64,000 bases of DNA, taken from Planktotalea sp. Its GTDB lineage: Bacteria; Pseudomonadota; Alphaproteobacteria; Rhodobacterales; Rhodobacteraceae. The stretch lies in NCBI RefSeq assembly GCF_018607995.1, contig NZ_JABBAL010000015.1, positions 259,078 to 323,077 of the forward strand, read 5' to 3'. The position numbers and the translations under genes were made by a program. This document shows, in pieces, positions 8,505 to 17,866 of the stretch; positions within the stretch are counted from its first letter, which is position 1; every line of letters starts with the position of its first letter. Below the pieces are notes generated by a model that had not been told where the DNA came from, ran no database searches, and saw nothing but the letters and a program-made list of their open reading frames with translations.

Positions 8505-8729
8505 ATGAATCCTGACCTGGCACTGGTTCTTGGTATCGTCATTGCGGGGTTTTCTATCCCCGCGATTGTTTCGGCTTTTTCTGACAGTCGAGCACTGCGC
8601 GCAGCCTCCTTGATGGTATTACTTGGTGGCGGATTGATTGCGTGGGCGCTGACCACAAAACAGGGTGGCTACACGCTGGAACAGATCCCGGATGTGTTCA
8701 TGAAAGTGACGCGCGCGCTGTTGGGGTAA
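8505..8729 (+). CDS. small two-helix membrane protein, function unknown
   Basis: 74 aa. It has two hydrophobic segments, about residues 5-24 and 32-50, joined by a short polar loop (SDSRALR), then a short soluble tail. It sits between pyk and rpmI on the same strand with AGAGGCGC before the ATG. The position and size match a conserved Rhodobacterales gene, but I do not recognise a function. The hairpin-like sequence just upstream (8472-8500) has only a short T run, so I do not call it a terminator. Confidence 0.65.
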   Translation: MNPDLALVLGIVIAGFSIPAIVSAFSDSRALRAASLMVLLGGGLIAWALTTKQGGYTLEQIPDVFMKVTRALLG

Positions 8730-8844
8730 ACTTAACGCTTGCGGAATCTTTCGCCCTGTCCTAAACGGCCTTCTCTAATCCGCGCGTCCGGCCTATTTGG
8801 CATGCCGAGTGCGCGCGTTTCTACCGGCCTTAAAGGAGACGGAA

Positions 8845-9045
8845 ATGCCTAAGATGAAGACAAAATCGAGCTGCAAAAAGCGGTTCAAAACAACGGCGAG
8901 CGGCCGTGTTGTGGCAGCGCAAGCTGGCAAACAACACGGTATGATTAAGCGCTCTAACAAATTCCTTCGCAACGCACGTGGCACGACCACGCTTTCGGCT
9001 CCTGATGAGAAAATCATTAAGTCGATGATGCCCTACGCACGTTAA
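8845..9045 (+). CDS. rpmI: 50S ribosomal protein L35
   Basis: 66 aa, complete. Begins [20 protein letters not shown] and ends MMPYAR, the usual L35 pattern of a basic N-terminus with KKRFK and GKQHGM. The ATG at 8845 is preceded by AAGGAGACGGAA; an earlier in-frame start at 8797 is rejected because homology begins at 8845. It forms an operon with rplT 13 bases downstream. infC, often just upstream in other bacteria, is not here. Confidence 0.97.
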   Translation: MPKMKTKSSCKKRFKTTASGRVVAAQAGKQHGMIKRSNKFLRNARGTTTLSAPDEKIIKSMMPYAR

Positions 9046-9058
9046 GGAGATTTGAGAG

Positions 9059-9424
9059 ATGTCACGCGTTAAAGGTGGTACAGTAACCCACGCCCGTCAC
9101 CGTAAAGTCGTCAAAGCAGCTAAAGGCTACTACGGACGTCGTAAAAATACATTCAAAGTCGCAGCACAGGCTGTCGATAAGGCGAACCAGTACGCGACAC
9201 GCGACCGCAAGAACCGGAAGCGTAGCTTCCGTGCATTGTGGATCCAGCGTATCAACGCCGCAGTTCGCAGCCACGACGAAGCACTGACATACAGCCGCTT
9301 TATTAATGGTCTGATGCTTGCAGGTATCGAAGTCGACCGTAAGGTTCTCTCCGATCTCGCAGTAAACGAGCCAGAAGCATTCACAGCGATTGTAGATCAA
9401 GCGAAAGCAGCTTTGGCTGCTTAA
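9059..9424 (+). CDS. rplT: 50S ribosomal protein L20
   Basis: 121 aa, complete. Strongly basic N-terminal half ([20 protein letters not shown], then [13 protein letters not shown]), [16 protein letters not shown] in the middle and the conserved C-terminal region [20 protein letters not shown]20 is an early assembly protein of the large subunit and in several bacteria represses its own operon. The stop at 9424 is followed 27 bases later by a strong terminator. Confidence 0.97.
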   Translation: MSRVKGGTVTHARHRKVVKAAKGYYGRRKNTFKVAAQAVDKANQYATRDRKNRKRSFRALWIQRINAAVRSHDEALTYSRFINGLMLAGIEVDRKVLSDLAVNEPEAFTAIVDQAKAALAA

Positions 9425-9451
9425 TTACGGCGCTCATTGCTGAAATTTAGA

Positions 9452-9478
9452 AAGCCGCTCCGCTAAGGGGCGGCTTTT
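9452..9478 (+). terminator. rho-independent terminator after rpmI-rplT
   Basis: Stem AGCCGCTCC / GGGGCGGCT with loop GCTAA, nine pairs including one G-T wobble, followed by TTTTGCGTTT. It ends the rpmI-rplT transcript. Confidence 0.85.
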
Positions 9479-9568
9479 GCGTTTCTGAAATGGAGACAAT
9501 TTATGTATGCGGTTTTGGCGAGGATGAGCCAAATCAAGCCACTTTCCCCATCCCATTCGATGACTTGA

Positions 9569-10681
9569 TCCCTATTTTGTTTACCAACTGTAAACATTGA
9601 AAAGAATCAGAGCGCCACGGCACGCATTAGTGAGCTGCACTACTCCAATGCCTATGCTGCGTCCTCTGGGGTTGCGGAGTTTCTTGAAGTCGCGTTGCGC
9701 CTCGACGAAAATCCTGCGGATTTTAAGGTCTATTTCTACCAAGCCAACGGCACCGTCGGCGTTGAAATCCCTTTGTGTGATCCGGGTGTTCAGACATCCA
9801 TCGATCCGGACAGTAGCGAGCTGATTTACGTAATTTTAGTAGATTTCTTTAGCACTCGGCTGACGGATCCTGATGGTAGTGGCTACAACAACTATGAAGC
9901 CTACGCGCTTGTGAATACCGACACGAGCACCGTGGTGGATTTCTATGACATCGGTGAAGGCACGCAAAACATCACGGCGAACAATGGAATTGCGGTGGGT
10001 GCGACCTCGGAAAACTTGCCCGTCATCGTTGGGCTAAACTCTAAGACCATGACGCTGCAATTGAATCAACCTAACCCGGATAGGCTTGTGTATGAAGCGG
10101 TTGCTCCGGGCGATTCAGGCATCGCTTGCTTTGCAAAAAGAACGTTGATCGACACGCCAAACGGCGTTGTGTCGATTGAATTTCTTAGCGCAGGTGATTT
10201 GGTTAATACAATCGACAATGGCCCTTGCCCTGTGCGTTGAATCGGCGAAACCTATGTCGCAGCAAAGGGCAAGTTTGCGCGTGTGAAATTCCAAAAAGGC
10301 ATCCTTTGTGCGCAGAAAAACAAACTTTTTTCGCCACAGCACCGCGTTCTTGTGCAAGGCTGGCAAAGCGAATTGCTCTTTGGTCAGAGCGAGATTTTGG
10401 TGTCTGCCGTGGTGCTCTTAAATGGCACAAGCGTGACGCGCGCTCCTAGGGCCAAAGTGACTTATGTTCACCTCATGTTTGATCGCCACTAACTTGTGAC
10501 GTGTTCGAACTTCGTCAGTGAAAGCTTCTTTCCAGGTGAAAGCAGCCTGCGAGCGCTCACCGGTATGCAGGTTGAAATCCAAACCATTTTTCCACGGGCC
10601 ATCGCGGCTGCGCATGGAAAAAGCGGTTTTGTGTGGCCAGTTCAACAAGGCCGTATGACCCAATTGTTAAAGGCAGTTTAG
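9569..10681 (+). pseudogene. Hint-domain (Hedgehog/intein) extracellular protein, two in-frame stops
   Basis: One reading frame from 9569 to TAG at 10679-10681 reads as a single Rhodobacterales Hint-domain protein, interrupted by TGA at 10238-10240 and TAA at 10490-10492. The N-terminal part has HYSNAYAASSGVAEFLEVAL, a likely adhesion or beta-sandwich domain. The Hint domain starts at GIACFAKRTLIDTP, with the expected cysteine, and continues after the TGA with SPQHRVLVQGW and TYVHLMFDRH. The TGA sits where relatives have Trp in PVRWIG, and the TAA where they have Gln after FDRH. No ATG is available at the N-terminus. The pattern is that of point-mutation decay, not frameshift. Confidence 0.85.
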
Positions 10682-10685
10682 GGCC

Positions 10686-10937
10686 TTAACCACGCATCAT
10701 TCTGGCATATCCGTTATGCGAATGTTGCCCGCCAATATGATGCGGGTTTGAGATGAACTTTGAAACCACACCTTCTCCGGGTGCTTGTGTATGCGAGTAA
10801 GAACAGCCGTTTGGCGCGATGTACCACTGTCGAGCCTGCAGATAGGTGGGGTTAGGATTGTAAAGCGTTTGTTGCGACTCTGCTGTGACTGCGCCGAATG
10901 TTAAGTATGCAGCGGTGAGGGCTAGAATCGTTTTCAC
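10686..10937 (-). CDS. small secreted protein, function unknown
   Basis: 83 aa. The GTG at 10937 is chosen because CTAAGGAGCC lies eight bases upstream and a clean signal peptide follows (KTILALTAAYLTFGAVTAES, cleavage near TAES). The mature part contains WYIAPNGCSYSHTQAPGEG and NPHHIGGQHSH. A short protein with this CSYS...NPHHIG pattern is common in Rhodobacterales, but I know no function. The longer reading frame back to 11108 has no plausible start. It ends only a few bases from the end of the Hint pseudogene (convergent). Confidence 0.65.
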   Translation of the reverse strand: MKTILALTAAYLTFGAVTAESQQTLYNPNPTYLQARQWYIAPNGCSYSHTQAPGEGVVSKFISNPHHIGGQHSHNGYARMMRG

Positions 10938-11148
10938 CAGCCGGCTCCTTAGAATTTGTAATTCATTTTGATGACTGACCCAGCAGCGGGCCGTAGTGCT
11001 AAGTGCCGAAGAATTCGGGAGGCCCGCGTGGCGCAAAAGTGGCGAAATTGAGCAGAAACCTTGCGATTTTATTAAAGGGGCTGCGGCAACTTGCACGCGC
11101 GCAGGCAAGCGGGTAACTCACAAAGCAACGAAGTGTGCGAGGTCCGTG

Positions 11149-12213
11149 ATGGATGATCTAAGAGATAAATACGTAGGTTTGATCGCGGATGCGTCCGACG
11201 AAAACACGTTGGAAGAGCTGCGCGTGCAGGCGGTTGGCAAGAAGGGCGAGATCAGCTTGCAAATGCGCTCGCTCGGCAAGATGAGCGCTGAAGAGCGTCA
11301 GGTTGCAGGCCCCAAGCTGAATGCGTTGAAGGACGAGATTAACTCAGCGCTGGCCGCAAAGAAAACGGCGCTTGCGGATGCTGCTTTGGATGAGCGTCTT
11401 CGCGGCGAATGGCTTGATGTGACGTTGCCCGCGCGAGAGCGTCCGGCAGGGTCCATCCATCCGATCAGCCAAGTCACGGAAGAGGTCATTGCGATCCTTG
11501 CCGATCTAGGCTTCGCCGTGGCCGAAGGCCCGCAGATCGAGTCTGATTGGTATAACTTCGATGCGCTAAACATTCCCGGCCATCACCCTGCGCGCGCAGA
11601 GATGGACACGTTCTACACGCATCGCGCAGAGGGTGATAACCGCCCACCACACGTCTTGCGCACGCACACCTCTCCTGTGCAAATCCGTCATATGGAAGCC
11701 AATGGCGCGCCGTGCCGAATCATTTGCCCCGGTCGCGTGTACCGCGCCGATTATGATCAAACGCACACGCCGATGTTCAATCAGGTCGAGGGTCTCGCCA
11801 TCGACAAGGACATTTCTATGGCGAACCTGAAGTGGACGTTGGAGGAGTTCTTCTCCGTGTTCTTCGGCACAGAAGTCAAAACCCGCTTCCGCGCCTCGCA
11901 CTTCCCGTTCACGGAACCCTCCGCCGAGGTGGATATCCAGTGCCGCTGGGAAAACGGCTCTGTCAAAGTGGGCGAGGGCGATGATTGGCTCGAAGTTCTC
12001 GGCTCAGGCATGGTGCACCCCAAGGTCTTGCAAGCGGGCGGCATTGATCCGGCTGAATGGCAGGGTTTTGCCTTCGGCATGGGGATCGACCGCATGGCGA
12101 TGCTGAAGTACGGCATCCCCGATCTGCGCGCGTTCTTTGATTCAGACCTGCGTTGGTTGCGCCACTATGGGTTTGCAAGTTTGCAGCAGCCTAACTTGGC
12201 TACGGGGTTGTAA
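11149..12213 (+). CDS. pheS: phenylalanine-tRNA ligase alpha subunit
   Basis: 354 aa, complete. Forms the alpha2beta2 enzyme with PheT and charges tRNA-Phe. The N-terminal coiled coil covers about residues 1-85. Class II motifs are visible: [12 protein letters not shown], motif 2 in [20 protein letters not shown], and motif 3 in [19 protein letters not shown]. The ATG at 11149 ([11 protein letters not shown]) matches the family start; the frame extends to 10996 but that part has no homology. The stop overlaps the next ATG (TAATG), suggesting coupling to the small gene before pheT. Confidence 0.96.
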   Translation: MDDLRDKYVGLIADASDENTLEELRVQAVGKKGEISLQMRSLGKMSAEERQVAGPKLNALKDEINSALAAKKTALADAALDERLRGEWLDVTLPARERPAGSIHPISQVTEEVIAILADLGFAVAEGPQIESDWYNFDALNIPGHHPARAEMDTFYTHRAEGDNRPPHVLRTHTSPVQIRHMEANGAPCRIICPGRVYRADYDQTHTPMFNQVEGLAIDKDISMANLKWTLEEFFSVFFGTEVKTRFRASHFPFTEPSAEVDIQCRWENGSVKVGEGDDWLEVLGSGMVHPKVLQAGGIDPAEWQGFAFGMGIDRMAMLKYGIPDLRAFFDSDLRWLRHYGFASLQQPNLATGL

Positions 12214-12530
12214 TGGCTGCAATCCCCCAAGCCTTCAGCGACTTCATCGAAGAGATGCGCGTGGAGGCACCAAGCCTTGAGATCACGCAGATGTTCGGAA
12301 AGCCCTGCGCGAAACTTGGTGGGGGAAAGCCCGTGTTGTCATTTTTTCAAGACAGCATGGTCTTCAAACTGAGCGCGACGCGCGTTCAAGAAATTTATGC
12401 GTCCCATCCTGAGGCCGTGCCGTTTGACCCATCGGGCAAGGGCAGGCCGTTCAAGGATTGGGTGCAAGTGCCCGAGGGCATTGATATGGATTGGCAGGCT
12501 TTGGCGCGTGAAGCGCTGGGCCTTAGGTAA
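12213..12530 (+). CDS. small TfoX-like domain protein between pheS and pheT
   Basis: 105 aa. Its start overlaps the pheS stop by one base. The sequence ITQMFGKPCAKLGGGKPVLSF near residue 24 and a predicted alpha/beta layout recall the TfoX N-terminal or YjbR-like fold, but the match is weak and I do not assign a function. No catalytic residues or membrane segments stand out. Its placement inside the phe operon, 15 bases before pheT, implies co-expression. Confidence 0.7.
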   Translation: MAAIPQAFSDFIEEMRVEAPSLEITQMFGKPCAKLGGGKPVLSFFQDSMVFKLSATRVQEIYASHPEAVPFDPSGKGRPFKDWVQVPEGIDMDWQALAREALGLR

Positions 12531-12545
12531 ACAGGAAACGACGCG

Positions 12546-14942
12546 ATGAAATTCACACTGTCCTGGCTGAAAAAGCACCTCGAGACCGAGGCGACTTTGG
12601 ATGAAATTCTCTACGCTTTGACCGATCTGGGTCTGGAAGTGGAAGAGGTGAGCAACCCTGTGGATAAGCTCAAGAGCTTTACGCTGGCCAAGGTGCAATC
12701 TGCCGCGCAACACCCCGATGCGGATCGTTTGCGCGTGTGCCAAGTGGAGACCAACGAGGGTTTGCAGCAGATCGTGTGCGGTGCACCTAACGCACGCGAA
12801 GGGATCACCGTGGTTCTGTGCAAGCCGGGCGATTATGTGCCGGGCATTGATGTGACCTTGTCCGTTGGCAATATTCGCGGTGTTGAAAGCCATGGTATGA
12901 TGGCGTCCGAGCGTGAGTTGGAACTGTCTGAAGAGCATGACGGCATTATCGAACTGCCTTCTGGTGAGGTCGGTCAGACCTTTGTTGATTGGCTGGCGGA
13001 AAATGATCCGAGCAAAGTCGATCCGATGATCGAAATCGCGATTACGCCGAACCGCCCTGATGCTTTGGGCGTGCGCGGCATCGCGCGCGACTTGGCGGCG
13101 CGTGGGCTTGGTGTGATGAAGTCTTGCGATGTTGAAGTTGTGCCTGCGACGGTCTCTTCCGACCTGTCAGTCGTCATCGAAGAGGATACATTGGATGGCT
13201 GCCCTGTGTTCTGCGGTCGCGTGATCCAAGATGTGAAAAACGGTCCATCCCCTGCGTGGATGCAAGACGCTTTGCGCGCGATTGGGCTGCGTCCGATCAG
13301 TTTCCTCGTCGATGTGACCAACTATTTCACATACGATCAAAACCGTCCGTTGCACGTCTTCGACATGGATAAGGTCAAAGGCAACCTGCGTGTGCATCGG
13401 GCAAAGGGTGGCGAAACAATTGTGGCTTTGGACGACAAAGAGTACACGCTGCAAGCGGGTCAGATGGCGATTTCTGATGACAACGGTGTAGAAAGCATCG
13501 CGGGTGTCATGGGGGGGCTTGAGAGCGGCTGCACAGACGAGACTGTTAACGTCTTCGTTGAGAGCGCTTATTGGGACCCGATCCAGATTGCCTACACGGG
13601 TCGGGCTTTGAAGATCAATTCCGACGCGCGATACCGCTTTGAGCGCGGTGTAGATCCGGCGTTCACACCTGTTGGTTTGGAACATGCGGTGCGGATGATC
13701 GTCGATCATGCGGGCGGTGAAGCGTCGCAGCTAATCCAAGCGGGCGATGCGCCAGATGTGTCGCGCAGCTATAGGCTGGATACGGATCGTTGTTCGTCGC
13801 TCGTGGGTATGGAGATTGCGGCAGATCGTCAGCGTGAAATCCTCACGTCACTCGGTTTCATCATGGATGGCGATATGGCGGCAGTTCCAAGCTGGCGTCC
13901 TGACGTGCAAGGTGAAGCGGATCTGGTCGAGGAAGTTGCGCGCATTGAATCGCTGACAGGACTTGTGGGCAAACCTTTGCCGCGCCCGCACGATGGCGTG
14001 ACCCGAGCGATCTTGTCGCCTGCGCAATTGCGTGAACGCTCTGCACGTCGCACGGCGGCGGCGCTTGGGTATAATGAATGCGTGACGTATAGCTTTATCG
14101 ATCAACCCTCTGCCGCTCTGTTCGGTGGTGGCTCTGATGCGACGATGCTGGCCAATCCGATCAGTTCCGAGATGAGCCACATGCGCCCGCAGCTTTTGCC
14201 GGGCCTCTTGCAAGCGGCCGCGCGCAATCAGGCACGTGGCTTGATGGATCAGGCATTGTTCGAAGTGGGTACTGCGTTTCACGGCGGTGAACCGGGTGAG
14301 CAGCATGTCCAGATCTCTTGTTTGATTGTTGGGCGCACGGGTCCAAAAGATGTGCTTGGTGCGTCGCGCGCTGTGGATGTGTTTGATGCGAAAGCGGACG
14401 CTGAGGCAATCTTGGCGGCGATTGGTGCGCCCGCGAAAGTGCAGATATTGCGCGGTGCAGAAGAATGGTGGCATCCAGGGCGTCATGGCAAGATTTGCCT
14501 TGGACCAAAGAAAGTCATGGGTGTGTTTGGCGAAATCCATCCCAAGGTTCTGGCCGCAATGGATGTCAAAGGGCCTGCGATGGGCTTTACGATTTGGCCC
14601 TCCGAGGTGCCTTTGCCGAAGAAGAAGTCATCGACCCGCGCGCCATTGGTTTTGCGCGATTTGCAAGCGGTTGAGCGTGACTTTGCCTTTGTTGTGGATG
14701 CTGATGTTGAAGCATTAACGCTGGTGAATGCGGCGGCTGGTGCGGACAAGACGTTGATCGAAGATGTGTGTGTGTTTGATGAATTCATCGGTGGATCATT
14801 GGGCGAGGGCAAGAAGTCCATCGCCGTCACTGTGCGACTGCAACCTGTTGAGGCGACCTTGAAAGAGGCGGAAATCGAAGCAGTTGGTGTCAAGATCATC
14901 GAGAAAGTCAGTAAAGCCACAGGTGGTGTTTTGCGCGGGTAG
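12546..14942 (+). CDS. pheT: phenylalanine-tRNA ligase beta subunit
   Basis: 798 aa, full length. Domains in order: B1 (1-40), EMAP-like tRNA-binding domain (about 40-150, with VCGAPNAREG), B3/B4 editing region (about 200-390, with NRPLHVFDMDKV), B5 (about 400-470), catalytic-like core, and a C-terminal anticodon-binding ferredoxin fold (about 700-798, AVERDFAFVVD). It starts MKFTLSWLKKHLE as is typical. It is preceded by AGGAAACGACGCG. A short repeat-like motif and ytoQ follow. Confidence 0.96.
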   Translation: MKFTLSWLKKHLETEATLDEILYALTDLGLEVEEVSNPVDKLKSFTLAKVQSAAQHPDADRLRVCQVETNEGLQQIVCGAPNAREGITVVLCKPGDYVPGIDVTLSVGNIRGVESHGMMASERELELSEEHDGIIELPSGEVGQTFVDWLAENDPSKVDPMIEIAITPNRPDALGVRGIARDLAARGLGVMKSCDVEVVPATVSSDLSVVIEEDTLDGCPVFCGRVIQDVKNGPSPAWMQDALRAIGLRPISFLVDVTNYFTYDQNRPLHVFDMDKVKGNLRVHRAKGGETIVALDDKEYTLQAGQMAISDDNGVESIAGVMGGLESGCTDETVNVFVESAYWDPIQIAYTGRALKINSDARYRFERGVDPAFTPVGLEHAVRMIVDHAGGEASQLIQAGDAPDVSRSYRLDTDRCSSLVGMEIAADRQREILTSLGFIMDGDMAAVPSWRPDVQGEADLVEEVARIESLTGLVGKPLPRPHDGVTRAILSPAQLRERSARRTAAALGYNECVTYSFIDQPSAALFGGGSDATMLANPISSEMSHMRPQLLPGLLQAAARNQARGLMDQALFEVGTAFHGGEPGEQHVQISCLIVGRTGPKDVLGASRAVDVFDAKADAEAILAAIGAPAKVQILRGAEEWWHPGRHGKICLGPKKVMGVFGEIHPKVLAAMDVKGPAMGFTIWPSEVPLPKKKSSTRAPLVLRDLQAVERDFAFVVDADVEALTLVNAAAGADKTLIEDVCVFDEFIGGSLGEGKKSIAVTVRLQPVEATLKEAEIEAVGVKIIEKVSKATGGVLRG

Positions 14943-14963
14943 CGATTTTTAAGAGATTTAATG

Positions 14964-14996
14964 CCTCCGGCGGGGATATTTTTAGAAAGAGGAAGA
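14964..14996 (+). repeat. short intergenic motif of the Rhodobacterales GGCGGG-ATATTT type
   Basis: CCTCCGGCGGGGATATTT followed by TTAGAAAGAGGAAGA lies between pheT and ytoQ. It resembles the GTATATTAGGACTGAAGAAG tail of the double-hairpin repeat at 22722. From memory, motifs of this form are frequent between genes in Rhodobacterales. Its AGAGGAAG end also acts as the ytoQ ribosome binding site. Relation to the other two copies is inference. Confidence 0.4.
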
Positions 14997-15000
14997 CGAG

Positions 15001-15447
15001 ATGCTTAAGGTTTATCTATCGGGTGAAATTCACACGGATTGGCGCGAGCAAATTATCGAGGGCGCAAAGGGTCTTGATGTGTCTTTCTCTGCCCCTGTCA
15101 CGGACCACGACGCGAGCGATGATTGCGGCGTTGCGATCCTTGGGGAAGAACCCAACAAGTTTTGGCACGACACTAAAGGTGCACAAATTAACGCGATCCG
15201 TACGCGCAAAGGCATTAGTGACTCAGATGTCGTCGTTGTGCGCTTTGGCGAGAAATATAAGCAGTGGAACGCAGCCTTTGACGCAGGCTATGCGGCTGCG
15301 CTTGGCAAATCTCTGATCATTTTGCATCAGGATGAGCACCAGCATGCGCTGAAAGAAGTCGATGCAGCGGCCTTGGCTGTCTGCAAAGAACCCCAGCAAG
15401 TTGCTGAGATTCTTCGCTATGTTTTGAACGGCACGCTGCCTGCTTAA
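15001..15447 (+). CDS. ytoQ: YtoQ family protein
   Basis: 148 aa, YtoQ family, function not established. It has a nucleoside-2-deoxyribosyltransferase-like look: N-terminal KVYLSGEIHTDWR, a central SDVVVVRFGEKYKQWNAAFD segment and AAALGKSLIILHQDEHQHAL near residue 100. The fold suggests binding of a nucleoside-like ligand, but this is inference. A ribosome binding site GAGGAAG precedes the ATG by a few bases. Its stop overlaps the stop of the convergent GST gene by four bases. Confidence 0.8.
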   Translation: MLKVYLSGEIHTDWREQIIEGAKGLDVSFSAPVTDHDASDDCGVAILGEEPNKFWHDTKGAQINAIRTRKGISDSDVVVVRFGEKYKQWNAAFDAGYAAALGKSLIILHQDEHQHALKEVDAAALAVCKEPQQVAEILRYVLNGTLPA

Positions 15448-16142
15448 GGTCGTGGTGGTGTGGCAAGGCCTTTTTGAACAGCGGGCCGTTCCAAAAACCG
15501 CTCAAGATAAGCATTGGCATTTTTGTAGCTGTCCCACTCAAGCACCTCACGCGCTCCGTAAAAATCAAGTGCGCGCAACCAAGGGGCAATCGCGATATCT
15601 GCAATGGAGTATTCTCCAGCGATCCAGTCCTGACCCTCGAGTTGTTTGTCGACAACGGCCAATAGGCGTTTGGCCTCTCCGACATAGCGATCACGCGGGC
15701 GTGGATCCTCGATCTGAGAGCCTGCAAACTTGTAGAAAAAGCCCAACTGGCCAAACATTGGCCCTAGCCCGCCCATCTGGAACATCAACCACTGTGTGAT
15801 CTTGGCTTTGTCCGTAGCGTTTGATCCGATGAACTTGCCTATTTTTTCTGCGAGATAGAGCAGAATGGCACCGCTCTCAAACAAACCAATGGGTATGCCG
15901 TCTGGCCCATTAGGATCGATGATTGCAGGGATCTTATTATTTGGGTTCAGTGACAAGAACTCTTCGCTTTTCACATCCACATCAGACAATGTCACCAAAT
16001 GCGCCTCATAGGGTAGGCCCATTTCCTCAAGTGCTATCGATGCTTTTACGCCATTGGGCGTTGGAAATGAGTAGAGCTGAATTTTGGAAGGATCTGCCGC
16101 GGGCCATCGTTCGGTGATGGCGAAGTCGGTGAGGGTGCTCAT
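15444..16142 (-). CDS. glutathione S-transferase family protein (YfcG-like)
   Basis: 232 aa. N-terminal thioredoxin-like domain (about 20-100) has QLYSFPTPNGVKASIALEE and NPNNKIPAIIDPNGPDG, then LFESGAILLYLAEK, the ES pair that binds glutathione. The C-terminal helical domain (about 110-230) includes QDWIAGEYSIADIAIAPW. The sequence around the N-terminal Asn-Gly resembles YfcG-type disulfide-bond oxidoreductases rather than detoxifying GSTs. ATG at 16142 with AAGGAGAC upstream. Divergent from mscL. Confidence 0.85.
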   Translation of the reverse strand: MSTLTDFAITERWPAADPSKIQLYSFPTPNGVKASIALEEMGLPYEAHLVTLSDVDVKSEEFLSLNPNNKIPAIIDPNGPDGIPIGLFESGAILLYLAEKIGKFIGSNATDKAKITQWLMFQMGGLGPMFGQLGFFYKFAGSQIEDPRPRDRYVGEAKRLLAVVDKQLEGQDWIAGEYSIADIAIAPWLRALDFYGAREVLEWDSYKNANAYLERFLERPAVQKGLATPPRP

Positions 16143-16286
16143 ATCATGTCTCCTTATCTGATGTGACGAACTAAAGTGCGTTTTCCCATTAAAACAGTGA
16201 AAAATCTGTGCGAAATCAGCATATTTGACCTGCGTAAATATAATATAACCAAGCGCAGGAACAGGGTAACGGAAAATAAAGGGACT

Positions 16287-16688
16287 ATTATAATTAAAGA
16301 ATTCAAAGATTTCATCGCCAAGGGCAACGTCATGGACATGGCTGTTGGTATAATCATCGGCGCGGCGTTCACGGCTATCGTAACATCTCTCGTTGGCGAT
16401 TTGATCAACCCGATCATCAGCCTCTTCATGGTTGGCATCGACTTTGCCAGCCAGTACCCATTGCTGGGTGAGGGTGAGTTCGCATCCATTGCAGCCGCAG
16501 AAGAAGCAGGCGCTGCTGTCTTCGCGTGGGGTCGTTTCATCATGGCGATCATCAACTTCTTCATCATCGCATCCGTTGTGTTCATGCTTGTAAAAGCAGT
16601 GAACAAAACAAAGAAAGCAGAAGAGCCAGCGCCAGAGCCAGCAGGCCCAATTCAGGAAGAGCTGCTTGCAGACATCCTGAAAGCGTGA
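16287..16688 (+). CDS. mscL: large-conductance mechanosensitive channel MscL, non-ATG start
   Basis: About 133 aa. Opens under membrane tension to release solutes on osmotic downshock. Begins [20 protein letters not shown], then the first membrane helix [20 protein letters not shown], a periplasmic loop, a second helix ([19 protein letters not shown]) and a charged C-terminal bundle. The family start maps to KEFK, but no ATG, GTG or TTG occurs there: codons 16287-16295 are ATT ATA ATT, preceded by AAAGGGA. The nearest standard starts are GTGs at 16176 and 16197, which would add about 30-37 unrelated residues and lack a ribosome binding site. I place the start at the first ATT with low certainty; the gene itself is certain. 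Confidence 0.88.
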   Translation: MIIKEFKDFIAKGNVMDMAVGIIIGAAFTAIVTSLVGDLINPIISLFMVGIDFASQYPLLGEGEFASIAAAEEAGAAVFAWGRFIMAIINFFIIASVVFMLVKAVNKTKKAEEPAPEPAGPIQEELLADILKA

Positions 16689-16721
16689 AGAAGTAACCCA
16701 TTTGGTTTTAGATTATGAGGG

Positions 16722-16749
16722 GCGGCCCGAATGTGGGCCGCCTTTTTTC
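16722..16749 (+). terminator. strong rho-independent terminator after mscL
   Basis: Perfect eight-pair stem GGCGGCCC / GGGCCGCC, loop GAATGT, followed by six T. It ends mscL and lies just beyond the 3' end of the convergent ald gene. Confidence 0.92.
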
Positions 16750-16750
16750 G

Positions 16751-17866
16751 TTATTTGATGGCGAGTTGTGGCGAGGTCACATCCATGCCAAGCGCCTTGC
16801 CTACAGCGAAATAGGTCAACTGACCTGCGTGCACGTTGAGGCCTTCTAGAAGATGTGGATCATCTGCGCAGGCTTGCTTCCAGCCCTTATCTGCCAATGC
16901 AAGAAGGAAGGGCATCGTTGCATTGCCAAGCGCAATCGTTGATGTACGTGGGACTGCGCCGGGCATGTTCGCAACGCAGTAATGCATGATGCCATCCACA
17001 TCATAGATCGGATCTTCGTGGGTTGTGGCCTTTGAGGTCTCGAAACATCCGCCCTGGTCAATCGCGACATCCACGATCGCAGCGCCAGACTTCATCGTGC
17101 TGAGTTGATCGCGTGTCACAAGTTTCGGAGCGGCTGCACCGGGGATTAGGACCGCGCCGATGACCATATCGGCCTCTGCAACCAGTTCTGCGGTGTTGCC
17201 CGCACTTGCATAACTGGTCTTGAACGTGCCGCGATAGACATCATCAAGATAGCGCATGCGCGGCAAGGAGCGGTCAAGTACAGTCACATCCGCACCCATG
17301 CCAGCCGCAATCCGTGCGGCATGTGTGCCCACAACGCCGCCACCAATGACAGCGACCCGAGCAGGCCCAACACCGGGAACGCCGCCCATCAAGACACCGC
17401 GACCACCGTTTGCCTTTTGCAATGTCCATGCGCCAACTTGGGGTGCCAAACGGCCCGCAACTTCCGACATCGGCGCAAGCAAAGGTAGGCCACCATTACG
17501 ATCCGTGACGGTTTCATAGGCGATGGCCGTACAGCCGGAGGCCAAAAGATCCTTGGTTTGTTCTGGATCCGGTGCAAGGTGGAGGTAGGTGAACAAAAGC
17601 TGGCCTTCGCGTAGCATTTTGCGCTCACCGGCTTGGGGTTCTTTCACTTTGACGATCATGTCCGCTTTGGCGAAAACGTCGGCGGCGTTACCTGCGATCT
17701 CTGCGCCTGCCGCGAGATAATCCGCATCCGCGAAACCCGCGCCGACGCCTGCGCCAGTCTGGATCAGCACGCTATGACCATGCGTTATCGCTTCGCGCGC
17801 GGCATTTGGCGTCATGCCAACGCGAAATTCCTGTGGTTTTATTTCTGATGGGCACCCAATTTTCAT
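16751..17866 (-). CDS. ald: alanine dehydrogenase
   Basis: 371 aa, complete. NAD-dependent reversible deamination of L-alanine to pyruvate and ammonia. N-terminal MKIGCPSEIKPQEFRVGMTP, catalytic-site LFTYLHLAPD (H near residue 96), the Rossmann motif VIGGGVVGTHAARIA near residues 174-188, and the C-terminal GLNVHAGQLTYFAVGKALG are all present. It is divergent from an Lrp/AsnC gene (18007), the common arrangement in which that regulator controls ald. The 140-base gap would hold the operator. Confidence 0.96.
   Translation of the reverse strand: MKIGCPSEIKPQEFRVGMTPNAAREAITHGHSVLIQTGAGVGAGFADADYLAAGAEIAGNAADVFAKADMIVKVKEPQAGERKMLREGQLLFTYLHLAPDPEQTKDLLASGCTAIAYETVTDRNGGLPLLAPMSEVAGRLAPQVGAWTLQKANGGRGVLMGGVPGVGPARVAVIGGGVVGTHAARIAAGMGADVTVLDRSLPRMRYLDDVYRGTFKTSYASAGNTAELVAEADMVIGAVLIPGAAAPKLVTRDQLSTMKSGAAIVDVAIDQGGCFETSKATTHEDPIYDVDGIMHYCVANMPGAVPRTSTIALGNATMPFLLALADKGWKQACADDPHLLEGLNVHAGQLTYFAVGKALGMDVTSPQLAIK

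Noticed and set aside
10996-11148. N-terminal extension of PheS from an upstream start
   Set aside because: The family begins at [10 protein letters not shown] (11149); the upstream 51 codons have no similarity and no better ribosome binding site.
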